Part shown: positions 26,087-34,526 of the stretch, one piece after another
Numbering within the stretch: position 1 is the first letter of the stretch
Layout: every line of letters begins with the position of its first letter
Origin: Gluconacetobacter johannae
GTDB lineage: Bacteria; Pseudomonadota; Alphaproteobacteria; Acetobacterales; Acetobacteraceae
Assembly (NCBI RefSeq): GCF_025994435.1
Contig: NZ_BAQK01000036.1
Location: forward strand, 118,314 to 182,313
Length of the DNA: 64,000 bases
Direction of reading: 5' to 3'
Notes under the pieces: model-generated
The model's database searches: none
What the model was told of the DNA's origin: nothing
Seen by the model: the letters and a program-made list of their open reading frames with translations, nothing else
Program-made: the position numbers and the translations under genes

Positions 26087-26433
26087 TCCCCCTCCCGTAC
26101 GCCGGCCTTACGCAAGGCCCGCCGCAGGTCGCCGACCAGCGCGGCAAACGCGCGGCCGCCCGTGGCGCCACGCCCGATCAGCACAAGATCGACGCCGCGC
26201 AGGGCTTCTTCGCGCTCCACGACGCGCACGGCCTCGCGCAGGCGCCGGCGCGCGCGATTGCGTACGACGGCGTTCCCGACCTTTTTTGTCACGGTAAAGC
26301 CGATCCGCGCCGGATCGGAATCCTCCCGGCCCAGGGCCTGGAGCACAAGCCCGGGAGAGGGCACCTTCCGTCCCCGGGCGGCAACCCGCAGGAATTCAGA
26401 CCGCTTCTTGAGACGGACGGACCGGTCGGCCAC
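26083..26433 (-). CDS. rnpA: Ribonuclease P protein component
   Basis: 116 residues, basic, beginning with GTG. The RNR-type motif VGNAVVRNRARRRLREAVR is clear. It supports the RNase P RNA in maturing the 5' ends of tRNAs; the RNA gene is not in this window. The order rpmH-rnpA-yidD is conserved. A 20-bp palindrome lies between rpmH and this gene. Confidence 0.95.
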   Translation of the reverse strand: MADRSVRLKKRSEFLRVAARGRKVPSPGLVLQALGREDSDPARIGFTVTKKVGNAVVRNRARRRLREAVRVVEREEALRGVDLVLIGRGATGGRAFAALVGDLRRALRKAGVREGE

Positions 26434-26460
26434 TGTCAGCAGCCCCCTGCAACATCAATG

Positions 26461-26480
26461 TCCCGGATCGCGATCCGGGA
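26461..26480. repeat. Perfect 20-bp palindrome between rpmH and rnpA
   Basis: Ten bases (TCCCGGATCG) are followed at once by their exact reverse complement. In RNA this could only form a hairpin with an opened centre. It may mark processing or partial termination that lets rpmH be expressed above rnpA, or be a protein-binding site. Confidence 0.6.
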
Positions 26481-26498
26481 GCATGACAGGCCTGACAA

Positions 26499-26633
26499 TC
26501 AGGCGGACAGGCGCTTGCGGCCCTTGGCGCGACGATTGGCGATCACCTTGCGGCCACCGACGGTTTCCATACGTGCGCGAAAGCCGTGACGGCGCTTGCG
26601 GACCAGCTTAGACGGTTGATACGTGCGCTTCAC
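26499..26633 (-). CDS. rpmH: Ribosomal protein L34
   Basis: 44 residues, highly basic, starting with GTG (KRTYQPSKLVRKRRHGF) and ending KGRKRLSA. This is the canonical L34 sequence of the large ribosomal subunit. GGGGAGTG about six bases upstream supports the start. It heads the rpmH-rnpA-yidD-yidC-engB cluster. Confidence 0.97.
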   Translation of the reverse strand: MKRTYQPSKLVRKRRHGFRARMETVGGRKVIANRRAKGRKRLSA

Positions 26634-26834
26634 GACGGCACTCCCCGATTGACAGCAATAATTTCATCGCGGATTAAATCCACGACATGTCCGGGCGACC
26701 TGACGGCACCCGACCTGAGGCGCGCCTTATACTGCCCGTTTTCCAAGGCGTCAATGTGGAAGAACCCCAGCCATGGCCGGCCATGATACGCCACCGCATT
26801 CCGCCTTTTCCGCGCACCGCATGGGATATGACGC

Positions 26835-27047
26835 ATGACGGACGATACCGAATCGACCATCGGGCCGCACCAGACCGCGCGCGTGCTGCACGACGTGCGC
26901 GGGCTGCTGTCTCCGGCGGTGCTACAGGCCGACAAGCTGACCACCCATCCCGACCCGCAGGTCCGTGACGCGGCAGAGTGCATCCTGAACGCGGTGGAGC
27001 AGGCCGTCCAACGGCTGAAGGACCTGTCCCCCCCCAAACCCGGCTGA
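26835..27047 (+). CDS. Small hypothetical protein resembling a histidine-kinase DHp helix pair
   Basis: 70 residues. HDVRGLLSPAVLQADKL (His19 onward) followed by DPQVRDAAECILNAVEQAVQRL resembles the H-box and second helix of a histidine-kinase dimerisation domain. There is no ATP-binding domain or receiver nearby, so it cannot autophosphorylate alone. It might be a phosphorelay or dimerisation partner, or simply a coiled two-helix protein. It is the only plus-strand gene in a long minus-strand region, 11 bases from the convergent gloA. Family assignment is tentative. Confidence 0.65.
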   Translation: MTDDTESTIGPHQTARVLHDVRGLLSPAVLQADKLTTHPDPQVRDAAECILNAVEQAVQRLKDLSPPKPG

Positions 27048-27058
27048 CCGGGCTGCGA

Positions 27059-27448
27059 TCAGCCGCGCTGGATCAGTTCGATCTTGTAGCCGTCCGGGTC
27101 CTCGACGAAGGCGATCACCGTCGTGCCGAACTTCACCGGACCGGCCTCGCGCGTCACCTTGCCGCCACCGGCGCGCACGGCCTCGACCATGGCCGCCACA
27201 TCGGGCGCGCCGACGGCGAAATGTCCGAATCCGGTGCCGACCTCATACCCGTCGTCCTGGCCCCAATTATAGGTCAGCTCGATTTCCGCCTGCCCGGCCG
27301 CGTTGTCGCCGTAACCGATGAAAACCAGGGTATATTTGCCCTCGGGGACCTCCCTGCGCCGCAATTCGCGCATGCCCAGCAGCGCATAGAAGGCGATGCT
27401 GGCCTCGAGATTCCGGACCCGGACCATCGTATGCAGATATGAACCCAT
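27059..27448 (-). CDS. gloA: Lactoylglutathione lyase (glyoxalase I)
   Basis: 129 residues, two beta-alpha-beta-beta-beta modules of the VOC superfamily. It isomerises the methylglyoxal-glutathione hemithioacetal to S-lactoylglutathione. Metal ligands are expected in YLHTMVRVRN, in the AEIELTYN segment (Glu), in FGHFAVG (His) and near FVEDPDGYKIELIQ (Glu). Length matches E. coli GloA (135). Its neighbours are unrelated. Confidence 0.93.
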   Translation of the reverse strand: MGSYLHTMVRVRNLEASIAFYALLGMRELRRREVPEGKYTLVFIGYGDNAAGQAEIELTYNWGQDDGYEVGTGFGHFAVGAPDVAAMVEAVRAGGGKVTREAGPVKFGTTVIAFVEDPDGYKIELIQRG

Positions 27449-27502
27449 CTCGTTTCTCCCGTTCAGAAGGACACAGGACGACGGATCGCGGCGAATCCGC
27501 CG

Positions 27503-28402
27503 TCAAAACAGTTTCTTGCCGTCCTCGGCGGAAATGCCGACCAGGAACAGGCCGGCGGCATCCGCCGCCGCGACGCAGGCCTGCGGATCGGTCAACAACG
27601 TCGCGCCAGCCTGAAAGGCGATTCCCCGCAACCCGACCGCCGCCGCGCGATGCACAGTATCCGGTCCGATCGTCGGAAGATCCGCCCGGCGATCCTGCCC
27701 GGGCTTGAGCATCTTGACCAGCACGCCACCGGGGCGGCCGGGCTGGCGACAGTCGCCCGCGCGCAGCAACATGCGGTCCGTGCCCTCCATGGCCTCCACC
27801 GCCAGGACCAGACCGTCCTGCACCACGCATCCCTGTCCGATATCCAGGCGCCCGATGGCCTCGACCACCGCGCGGCCGCGCCGGATATCGGATTCCGCCC
27901 CCGCGTCGGGGCGCGCCATCCCCAGTACCCCCCGCCGGCCGACCGACCCGGCAAGAAATTCATGGGCGCCGTGGACCGCGAACCCTTCCTCGCCCAACAC
28001 CCGCACGATCGCGGCCAGCAGGCCGTCATCGCCCGAAAACAGCGCCCGGCCGATCCGCGCCATGATCCGCGCACCCGTGGCGTCAGGCCGCAGGTCGGAA
28101 AAGGACGGCCGACGGACCGGGCCGATCAGCACCAGGTCGCGGCACCCCTCGGCCCGCAGGCAGGACAGGATATCCCCGGCGGCGGCCAGCCGGATATAGC
28201 GATGCGGCCACGGGCCGATCACCGCCGGGTCGGCGAAATCGAGAAATCCCACGATGAAGGGACGCAGGCCCAGCGCCTGGATCGCGCGCGCGACCTGACC
28301 GGGCAGCGGGCCGCCACCGGCCAGAATCCCGACGCAATCACCCGACAGGGCCGGCCTGCCCGCGTCGCGGCTCCGCCCGTCGTCGTCCTGGTTCCCCGCC
28401 AT
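27503..28402 (-). CDS. lpxI: UDP-2,3-diacylglucosamine pyrophosphatase LpxI
   Basis: 299 residues. The N-terminus has GILAGGGPLPGQVA and the C-terminal catalytic part has LVKMLKPGQDRRADLP and TIGPDTV, hallmarks of LpxI (formerly DUF1009). It hydrolyses UDP-2,3-diacyl-GlcN to lipid X, replacing the LpxH of gammaproteobacteria. It lies nine bases after lpxA, as in other alphaproteobacteria. Confidence 0.95.
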   Translation of the reverse strand: MAGNQDDDGRSRDAGRPALSGDCVGILAGGGPLPGQVARAIQALGLRPFIVGFLDFADPAVIGPWPHRYIRLAAAGDILSCLRAEGCRDLVLIGPVRRPSFSDLRPDATGARIMARIGRALFSGDDGLLAAIVRVLGEEGFAVHGAHEFLAGSVGRRGVLGMARPDAGAESDIRRGRAVVEAIGRLDIGQGCVVQDGLVLAVEAMEGTDRMLLRAGDCRQPGRPGGVLVKMLKPGQDRRADLPTIGPDTVHRAAAVGLRGIAFQAGATLLTDPQACVAAADAAGLFLVGISAEDGKKLF

Positions 28403-28411
28403 CCCCGCAGC

Positions 28412-29284
28412 CTAGACGCCGTCGGTTTCGACCAGCCCCGCTCCGCCACCCGCGACGCGCACCAGGCCGCGCCGGCTGGGAGCCTCGATGAAATCCAGGA
28501 TTTCATCCACCTTGGCGTCCCCGCCATATTCGGCCCGCACCGCCGCAAGCCGCAGGCTGAATGCCGTGGATTCGTCGTCCATGTTGCGGGGATACAGGGC
28601 GCGGAACGCCCGCCGCAGGCGATGCATCTCATCGGACTGCACGCCGTTGCGCTTCAGCCAGATCCAATGCAGCCCCACCAGCCGGGCGCGATTGCCCAGC
28701 ACGCTGCCATAGGGAATGACGTCGGCCTCGACGCCGCAGACACCGCCCACCAGCGCCGCGCGGCCGATCCGCACGAACTGATGCAGCGCCGCGGCCCCCA
28801 TGATCCGGGCATGATCGCCAATGCTGACATGCCCGCCCATGACGACGTTGTTCACGATAATCACCCCGTTCCCCAGGGTGCAGTCGTGCGCCACATGGGC
28901 ATTGGCCATGATAAGGCAATCGTCGCCGATCTGGGTCAGGCCGCTGCCGGTGGCCGTGCCCCGATGGATGGTCACGTTTTCCCGGATGACGGTTCGCGCG
29001 CCCACGACGCAGCGCGTGGGCTCGCCCCGATATTTCAGGTCCTGCGGCGCCATGCCTATGGTGGTGAAGGGGTAGCACACAACCCCCGGCCCGATCCGCG
29101 TCGCCCCGTCGACGATGACGCTGGCGATCAGATGGACCCCGTCCTCGATCACCACCTCCGGTCCGATCGAACACCACGGACCGATCCTGACCCCCCGACC
29201 GATCCGCGCCCCGTCCGCCACAATGGACGAGGGATGAATTTCGGCGGCCCTCAGCCCGGCATCCAATCCTGCCACGTCGGTCAA
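28412..29284 (-). CDS. lpxA: Acyl-ACP:UDP-GlcNAc O-acyltransferase
   Basis: 290 residues: a left-handed beta-helix of hexapeptide repeats and a C-terminal helical region. LpxA adds the first acyl chain in lipid A synthesis. The substrate loop PQDLKYRGEPT and the catalytic histidine in NAHVAHDC are visible. It is a little longer than E. coli LpxA (262) through N- and C-terminal extensions. It stands between fabZ and lpxI. Confidence 0.96.
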   Translation of the reverse strand: MTDVAGLDAGLRAAEIHPSSIVADGARIGRGVRIGPWCSIGPEVVIEDGVHLIASVIVDGATRIGPGVVCYPFTTIGMAPQDLKYRGEPTRCVVGARTVIRENVTIHRGTATGSGLTQIGDDCLIMANAHVAHDCTLGNGVIIVNNVVMGGHVSIGDHARIMGAAALHQFVRIGRAALVGGVCGVEADVIPYGSVLGNRARLVGLHWIWLKRNGVQSDEMHRLRRAFRALYPRNMDDESTAFSLRLAAVRAEYGGDAKVDEILDFIEAPSRRGLVRVAGGGAGLVETDGV

Positions 29285-29379
29285 TACGATCTCTCCCAGA
29301 ACCGCCTCGGCCCCGCCAGGGCCGGGAATGGGGCGACGCAGGCTCCGGGACCCAGCGTCCCGTCAGCCCGCGCGCCGGC

Positions 29380-29874
29380 CTACCCCATAATCATCGCGCT
29401 GAACGTGGCCTCGGCCACCGATACGCCTTCGACCCGCGCGACGCCCTTGAATTTCCAGACATTACCCCGGCTGCGCTCTTTTTCGACATGGATCTTCAAC
29501 TGGTCGCCCGGCCCGACCGGACGCCGGAACTTCGCCCCGTCGACGGTCATGAAATAGACCAGCTTGCCCTCGAACGCCTTTCCCAGGGTCAGCACCACCA
29601 GCGTCGCCGCCGTCTGGGCCATCGCTTCGATGATAAGCACGCCCGGCATGACCGGACGCGCGGGAAAATGACCCTGGAAGTGCGGCTCGGTCGCCGTGAC
29701 GTTCTTGATCCCGACGGCGGACGTACCCAGCACGATGTCGACCATCCGGTCGATCATCAGGAACGGATAGCGATGGGGGATCGCCTCCATGATCCGCATG
29801 ACATCGATCGCCTCGATGCAGATGGGGCCGTCGCCCGCCGGAGGAACCTCTACTTCTTTATCCACGTCGTCCAA
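29380..29874 (-). CDS. fabZ: 3-hydroxyacyl-ACP dehydratase FabZ
   Basis: 164 residues with a hot-dog fold. FabZ dehydrates 3-hydroxyacyl-ACP in fatty acid synthesis and competes with LpxA and LpxD for hydroxyacyl-ACP. The catalytic histidine is in HFPARPVMPG and the glutamate in VLIIEAMAQ. The upstream-most start is a TTG at 29874; a GTG at 29865 is an alternative. The 95-base gap to lpxA holds nothing recognisable. Confidence 0.95.
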   Translation of the reverse strand: MDDVDKEVEVPPAGDGPICIEAIDVMRIMEAIPHRYPFLMIDRMVDIVLGTSAVGIKNVTATEPHFQGHFPARPVMPGVLIIEAMAQTAATLVVLTLGKAFEGKLVYFMTVDGAKFRRPVGPGDQLKIHVEKERSRGNVWKFKGVARVEGVSVAEATFSAMIMG

Positions 29875-29957
29875 CCATCTTGCTCGGGATAGCGGGACAC
29901 GTCATCCTTGCGACCGTCTGCCCGTCTGTCCCGGTTGAATTCCGGGGGCCTGGAGCC

Positions 29958-31028
29958 TCAGGCCTCTCCCCCCCCATTTTGCGTCGCCTTCTTCGCCAGG
30001 CGCCGCAACACCGCCACGTTCCGGAAGAACTCCCGAAACGGCATCGCCGGGCTGCCGATCACGTCAGCCCCCGCGTCAACGTCCGACATCACCCCGCATT
30101 GCGCGCCGATCCGGGCCTTGGCGCCAATGCGGATGTGCCCGATCAGACCGGCCTGGGCCGCAACCGTGACGAAATCACCCAGTTCCGTGGAACCGGAGAT
30201 CCCTGCCTGAGACACCACAATGCAGCATCGCCCAAGGCGCGTATTATGGCCAATCTGCACCAGATTGTCGAGGCGCGAGCCCGCGCCGATCACCGTATCC
30301 TGAGATGACCCCCGGTCGATGGTCGAATTGGCGCCGACCTCCACCCCGTCCTCCAGCACCACGCGCCCCAATTGGGGAACCGTCTCGAACCCGTCGGGCC
30401 CCACGGCGAAGCCGAAGCCCTCCTGCCCGATGCGCGCCCCGGTCAGAAGGGTGACACGGTCGCCGAGCAGGGCATGCGACACGCAGGTGTGGCTTCCCAG
30501 CCGGCACCGCGCGCCGATCCTCACCCCGTCGCCGATCGCGGCATGGGCGTCGATGCGGGTTCCTGCCCCGATCTCGACATTCGCGCCCAGCACGACGAAG
30601 GGTCCGATCTGCGCCGTCGGGTCGATCACCGTCCCCGCGCCGATGACCGCCGTCGGGTGAATCCCCGGCTCGACCGCCGGCAGCGGATGGAACAGACTGG
30701 CGACCCTGGCCCAGGCCAGATAGGGCGTCTGCGACACCAGCCCGATCGTACCCTTGGGCAATTTGTCGACAAAAGCCGGCGACAGGATCACCACCCCCGC
30801 CTTCGTCTGCTCCAGCAAGGGCGCATAGCGCCGGTTGTCCAGGAAGCTGACCTCCTGCGGGCCGGCGGACTGAAGCGGCGCGATGCCGACATACGGGGTG
30901 TCCGCGCCCTCGACGCCGCCCGCCTCGATCCTGGCCCCGGCGCAATCGGCCAGGACCTGGATCGGAAACGGGCCGTTCCGCTCGAAAAATCGCCGGTCGC
31001 CCGGCAGGGCGGACACCTGCCTGTCCAT
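29958..31028 (-). CDS. lpxD: UDP-3-O-(3-hydroxyacyl)glucosamine N-acyltransferase
   Basis: 356 residues. An N-terminal uridine-binding domain (about 1-115) precedes a left-handed beta-helix (about 120-310) with many I/V-G-x-x hexapeptides, then a C-terminal helix. It adds the N-linked acyl chain in lipid A synthesis. The ATG at 31028 follows ompH by 14 bases. Confidence 0.96.
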   Translation of the reverse strand: MDRQVSALPGDRRFFERNGPFPIQVLADCAGARIEAGGVEGADTPYVGIAPLQSAGPQEVSFLDNRRYAPLLEQTKAGVVILSPAFVDKLPKGTIGLVSQTPYLAWARVASLFHPLPAVEPGIHPTAVIGAGTVIDPTAQIGPFVVLGANVEIGAGTRIDAHAAIGDGVRIGARCRLGSHTCVSHALLGDRVTLLTGARIGQEGFGFAVGPDGFETVPQLGRVVLEDGVEVGANSTIDRGSSQDTVIGAGSRLDNLVQIGHNTRLGRCCIVVSQAGISGSTELGDFVTVAAQAGLIGHIRIGAKARIGAQCGVMSDVDAGADVIGSPAMPFREFFRNVAVLRRLAKKATQNGGGEA

Positions 31029-31042
31029 CGGAAGGCGTGCCG

Positions 31043-31933
31043 TTACCGGTGCGGCACGGCGGCGGGCGCCGCAGCCGCAGCCGGGGCAGCCTGCTGGCGT
31101 TCGGCATCGGCCGTCGTCGGCATGGTGCCGGATTTCGCCAGTTCTTCCGGATCGACGTTCGCCGCCGGGATGAACACCGTCGGCAGCACCGTGTTCAACT
31201 GGTTCGCGACCTGCTGAGTGATGTCCAGTCCATCCTGGCTCAAGGCCACCTGTTCGCGGTGCAGGACCAGGTTCATACCCCGGCTGGCCGCGACCTGACG
31301 GATGATCTGCACCAGTTCCCGCTCGATCTGGCCGAGCGAGACCTGTGCCGCTTCCTGGATGATCCGGTTGCGGTTGCGGAAATCGCGTTGCGCGGCGATC
31401 ACACGCTCCTGCAGATGGCGTTCGCGCAACTGGATCTGGTCCGACGCCATGTTCTTGGCCTGGGCCTGCAGCTTCTGCTGTTCGTCACGCCAGCTGCCCT
31501 GCTCCTTCTGGGCATCGCGGGCCAGTTCGTCGCGTCGGGTGCCCAGCACGCGCTCGGCCTGCTGCGCCGCCGTGGACAGGCGCATGACATCGGGCACGCT
31601 GATGACCCCGATCACCGGCGTGGGGGGGGCCACGCCACGCGGAATATCGGGCGAGGCCGGCACCGGCGGCAGCGGCAGGACCGGCGGGGTCTGGGACTGG
31701 GCCTCATCACTGTCGGCGGGCGCCGGGGGCAGCGGGACAGGCGCGGGCGTGGCACGCGGGGCCGCGTGCGGGGCCGCGCCGCCGGCGGCCGGCTGCGCGG
31801 TCTTGGGCACGAACCAGCCGGCATTTCCACCCGACGATCCAGCCGCCTGCGCGAAAGCGCCGGTCGATGCAAGATCGGCGCAGGACATCACAACGACAGC
31901 GAGTAGCGCGGATACGCCACGGGAACGAAGCAT
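31043..31933 (-). CDS. OmpH/Skp family periplasmic chaperone
   Basis: 296 residues. A signal peptide (about 1-27, ending GAFA) is followed by a Pro/Ala-rich stretch (about 30-100) and a predicted long helical region of the Skp/OmpH type (about 110-260). Skp binds unfolded outer-membrane proteins on the way to BamA. It is nearly twice the length of E. coli Skp because of the N-terminal low-complexity insert and an Ala/Pro-rich tail. The ATG at 31933 starts seven bases after bamA ends. Confidence 0.9.
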   Translation of the reverse strand: MLRSRGVSALLAVVVMSCADLASTGAFAQAAGSSGGNAGWFVPKTAQPAAGGAAPHAAPRATPAPVPLPPAPADSDEAQSQTPPVLPLPPVPASPDIPRGVAPPTPVIGVISVPDVMRLSTAAQQAERVLGTRRDELARDAQKEQGSWRDEQQKLQAQAKNMASDQIQLRERHLQERVIAAQRDFRNRNRIIQEAAQVSLGQIERELVQIIRQVAASRGMNLVLHREQVALSQDGLDITQQVANQLNTVLPTVFIPAANVDPEELAKSGTMPTTADAERQQAAPAAAAAPAAVPHR

Positions 31934-31940
31934 TGTCACC

Positions 31941-34439
31941 TCAGAATTGCTGGCCGAAGCCAAAGCGGAACAATTGGGTCCGGTCATGTTTCTGCTTCAG
32001 GACCGGGATACCAAGGTCGATGTTGATTAACCCGAACGGGCTTTTCCACGAGAAGCCGACACCGGTACTGACACGCGGCGTCAGCGTATCGCCATAGACC
32101 GGGGTGTAGCGCGGCATGTCGTTCAGGGAGGTATAGCGGTTCTTCACACGCAGCCCGTCCAGACCGCCCGCATCGACGAAATAGCGTCCGCGAATGCCCA
32201 TGTCCGCACCCAGCGGCATCGGGAAATTCACCGTCGCGGACGCGGTGTAGAGGAACCGGCCACCGATGAAATCCTCCTGGGAGTGCATCGGATAGGTCAC
32301 GCCGTTAAAGGTATAGGCCGGAATACCCATGGTGCGCGGCCCGGCGCCGCCGTCGAGGAAGCCCCGCAGCGTACTGCCGCCAAGATAGAAGTTGTCGATG
32401 ACGTCGCTGCGTCCGCCGCCCCAGTTCGCCAGTTCACCGGCGCCGGCGGTCAGCGCGACCGTCCAGTCGTGATTGCCCATCAGGTCGTCGAGGGGGATGT
32501 AATAGGCTGCGTCCACCTTGCCGCGGACATATTTCTCGTTCCCGCCCAACCCGGCGAAATCGCCACCGAGACGCACGACATACCCGCTGTGCGGCTGCGC
32601 CCGATTATCGCGCGTGTCGTAGGTCAGGGTGGTGCTGAGCTGCGACAGGAGCGACCAGCCCGTCTGGTCCAGGATGTACCACGACGCGTCGCTATAGGTA
32701 TTACCGACGTTTCGATCGGTCAGCGAATAGCTCCAGGACTGCGACAGATGGTTGTTGTAGGCGTATCCCATGCGAAGGCTGATACCGTACCGCCCCTCGG
32801 AATAGTTCTGGTAGGTCTGGTAGTTGTTCTCGATCGCGAAGATATCGACGCCCGCCACCAGGTTGCGGTTCAGGAAGTACGGGTCCGAGACCGAGATATC
32901 CGCCTGGCGCTGGTAATAGGCCATCGTGCCCGAAATGCCGGCATCGACGCCCGACCCCAGAAGGTTATGCTGCTTCAGGCCGATATTGCCCAGAATGCCG
33001 ACGTCGGTCGAATAGCCGCCACCCAGCGAGAATTCGCCGGTCGGCTTCTCGACCACGTTGGCCGCGACGTTCACGCGATCGGGCCCCGACCCCGGCGACT
33101 GGTCGATGGAGACCGAGCTGAAGTACCCCAGGTCCTGCAGGATCGCCTTGGAATATTTCCGGTCGGCCGGTGTGTACGGGTCGCCCTCGGCCATCGGCAG
33201 CTGCCGCCGGATGACCTTGTCCTGGGTGATCGTGTTGCCGTTGATGTCGATGCGTTCGACATAGACGCGCGGACCTTCGCTGACGTCGAACAGCAGATCG
33301 ACGATCCGCTTTTCCGGATTACGCGCGATTTCCGGGCGCACCATGGCGAACGGATGACCCTGCCCCTGGAGGATTTCCTCCATGTCCGTGGCATTATGCT
33401 GAACGGCGGAACCGTCGTACCATTGATGCGCGAACAGTTCGATATACTTACGCAGGGACGCCGCGCTGACATGCTTCAGCGACGAGCGGATATTCAGCCG
33501 GCCCAGACGATAGCGCGCGCCCTCCTCCATCGTGAAGGTGACGTAGAACGACTTGCGGTCGGGCGACAGTTCGCCGGTCTGGTTGCGGACCTGGAAATCG
33601 ACGAAGCCGTTGCGGAGGTAGAAGCGGCGCAGCAGCTCGGCGTCGTACCGGATGCGCTCGGGATTATATTCGTCGGACGAGGCGAAGAACCGGTACCACG
33701 CGGTTTCCTTCGAGGACACGACCTGCGCCAGCCGGGCCTCGCTGAACGCATGGTTGCCGACGAACGAAATCTTCTTGATAAGCGTCTGCTGCGCCTCGTT
33801 GATCTGGAAGACCACATCGACGCGGTTGTGGGACAGACGAATGATCTGCGGCGTCACCGTGGCCGCATAGCGCGCCTTCTCCGCATAGACGCCCAGGATC
33901 TTCTGGCGGTCGGCCGCCGTGGTCTGCGTCGAGAACACCGCGCGGGAACGCAGCGAGATGACCTTACGCAGATCCTCGTCCTTGGCCGCGTGATTGCCCT
34001 CGAACACGATGCGATTGACGATCGGGTTCTCGACCAGGCGCACCTGCAGGACATTGCCCGCGCGATGCAGCGTCACGTCCTTGAACAGGCCGGTTGCGTA
34101 CAGGGTCTTGAGCGACCGGTCCAGCTGGTCCTGATTGAACGGATCGCCCGGCTGGACGACCATGTACGACAGGACCGTGCTGGTCTCGATCCGGTCATTG
34201 CCGCTGATGTCGATGGATTCGATCGTACCGCCCGACGGTGCACGGACCGCCGACGCGCGATGCGCGGCCGCGCCGGAACGCGGCTTCGCGCTGTCCTGCG
34301 CCTGGGCGGTTCCGGCAAGAAAAACGGGTACGAGACAAACCGACGCAAGCAGCGCTGAACGTTTACTCGACAAAATCGGCTTCCCCCAACCCAGACGGTC
34401 CGCAGACCCGACATACGCCTGCGCGAATGGATTCGGCAT
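31941..34439 (-). CDS. bamA: Outer membrane protein assembly factor BamA
   Basis: 832 residues. A hydrophobic signal segment (ALLASVCLVPVFLAGTAQAQ, about 30-49) precedes five POTRA domains (about 70-420) and a C-terminal 16-strand beta-barrel ending in phenylalanine (FGFGQQF), the usual outer-membrane signature. BamA inserts beta-barrel proteins. The N-terminal 25 residues before the signal segment are unusual, and a start further downstream is possible. It lies between rseP and ompH, the standard order. Confidence 0.96.
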   Translation of the reverse strand: MPNPFAQAYVGSADRLGWGKPILSSKRSALLASVCLVPVFLAGTAQAQDSAKPRSGAAAHRASAVRAPSGGTIESIDISGNDRIETSTVLSYMVVQPGDPFNQDQLDRSLKTLYATGLFKDVTLHRAGNVLQVRLVENPIVNRIVFEGNHAAKDEDLRKVISLRSRAVFSTQTTAADRQKILGVYAEKARYAATVTPQIIRLSHNRVDVVFQINEAQQTLIKKISFVGNHAFSEARLAQVVSSKETAWYRFFASSDEYNPERIRYDAELLRRFYLRNGFVDFQVRNQTGELSPDRKSFYVTFTMEEGARYRLGRLNIRSSLKHVSAASLRKYIELFAHQWYDGSAVQHNATDMEEILQGQGHPFAMVRPEIARNPEKRIVDLLFDVSEGPRVYVERIDINGNTITQDKVIRRQLPMAEGDPYTPADRKYSKAILQDLGYFSSVSIDQSPGSGPDRVNVAANVVEKPTGEFSLGGGYSTDVGILGNIGLKQHNLLGSGVDAGISGTMAYYQRQADISVSDPYFLNRNLVAGVDIFAIENNYQTYQNYSEGRYGISLRMGYAYNNHLSQSWSYSLTDRNVGNTYSDASWYILDQTGWSLLSQLSTTLTYDTRDNRAQPHSGYVVRLGGDFAGLGGNEKYVRGKVDAAYYIPLDDLMGNHDWTVALTAGAGELANWGGGRSDVIDNFYLGGSTLRGFLDGGAGPRTMGIPAYTFNGVTYPMHSQEDFIGGRFLYTASATVNFPMPLGADMGIRGRYFVDAGGLDGLRVKNRYTSLNDMPRYTPVYGDTLTPRVSTGVGFSWKSPFGLINIDLGIPVLKQKHDRTQLFRFGFGQQF

Positions 34440-34526
34440 GGCCTGCTGTCGATGATACCCGCTTGGCGGACGTATCCGAAATCCACCCCGTCACGCAAGC
34501 ACCTCTATGACCTTGCCATGATGGCA

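Noticed and set aside
32283..34358. A 691-codon plus-strand frame opposite bamA
   Set aside because: It is an antisense shadow of bamA, whose POTRA and barrel features are unambiguous.
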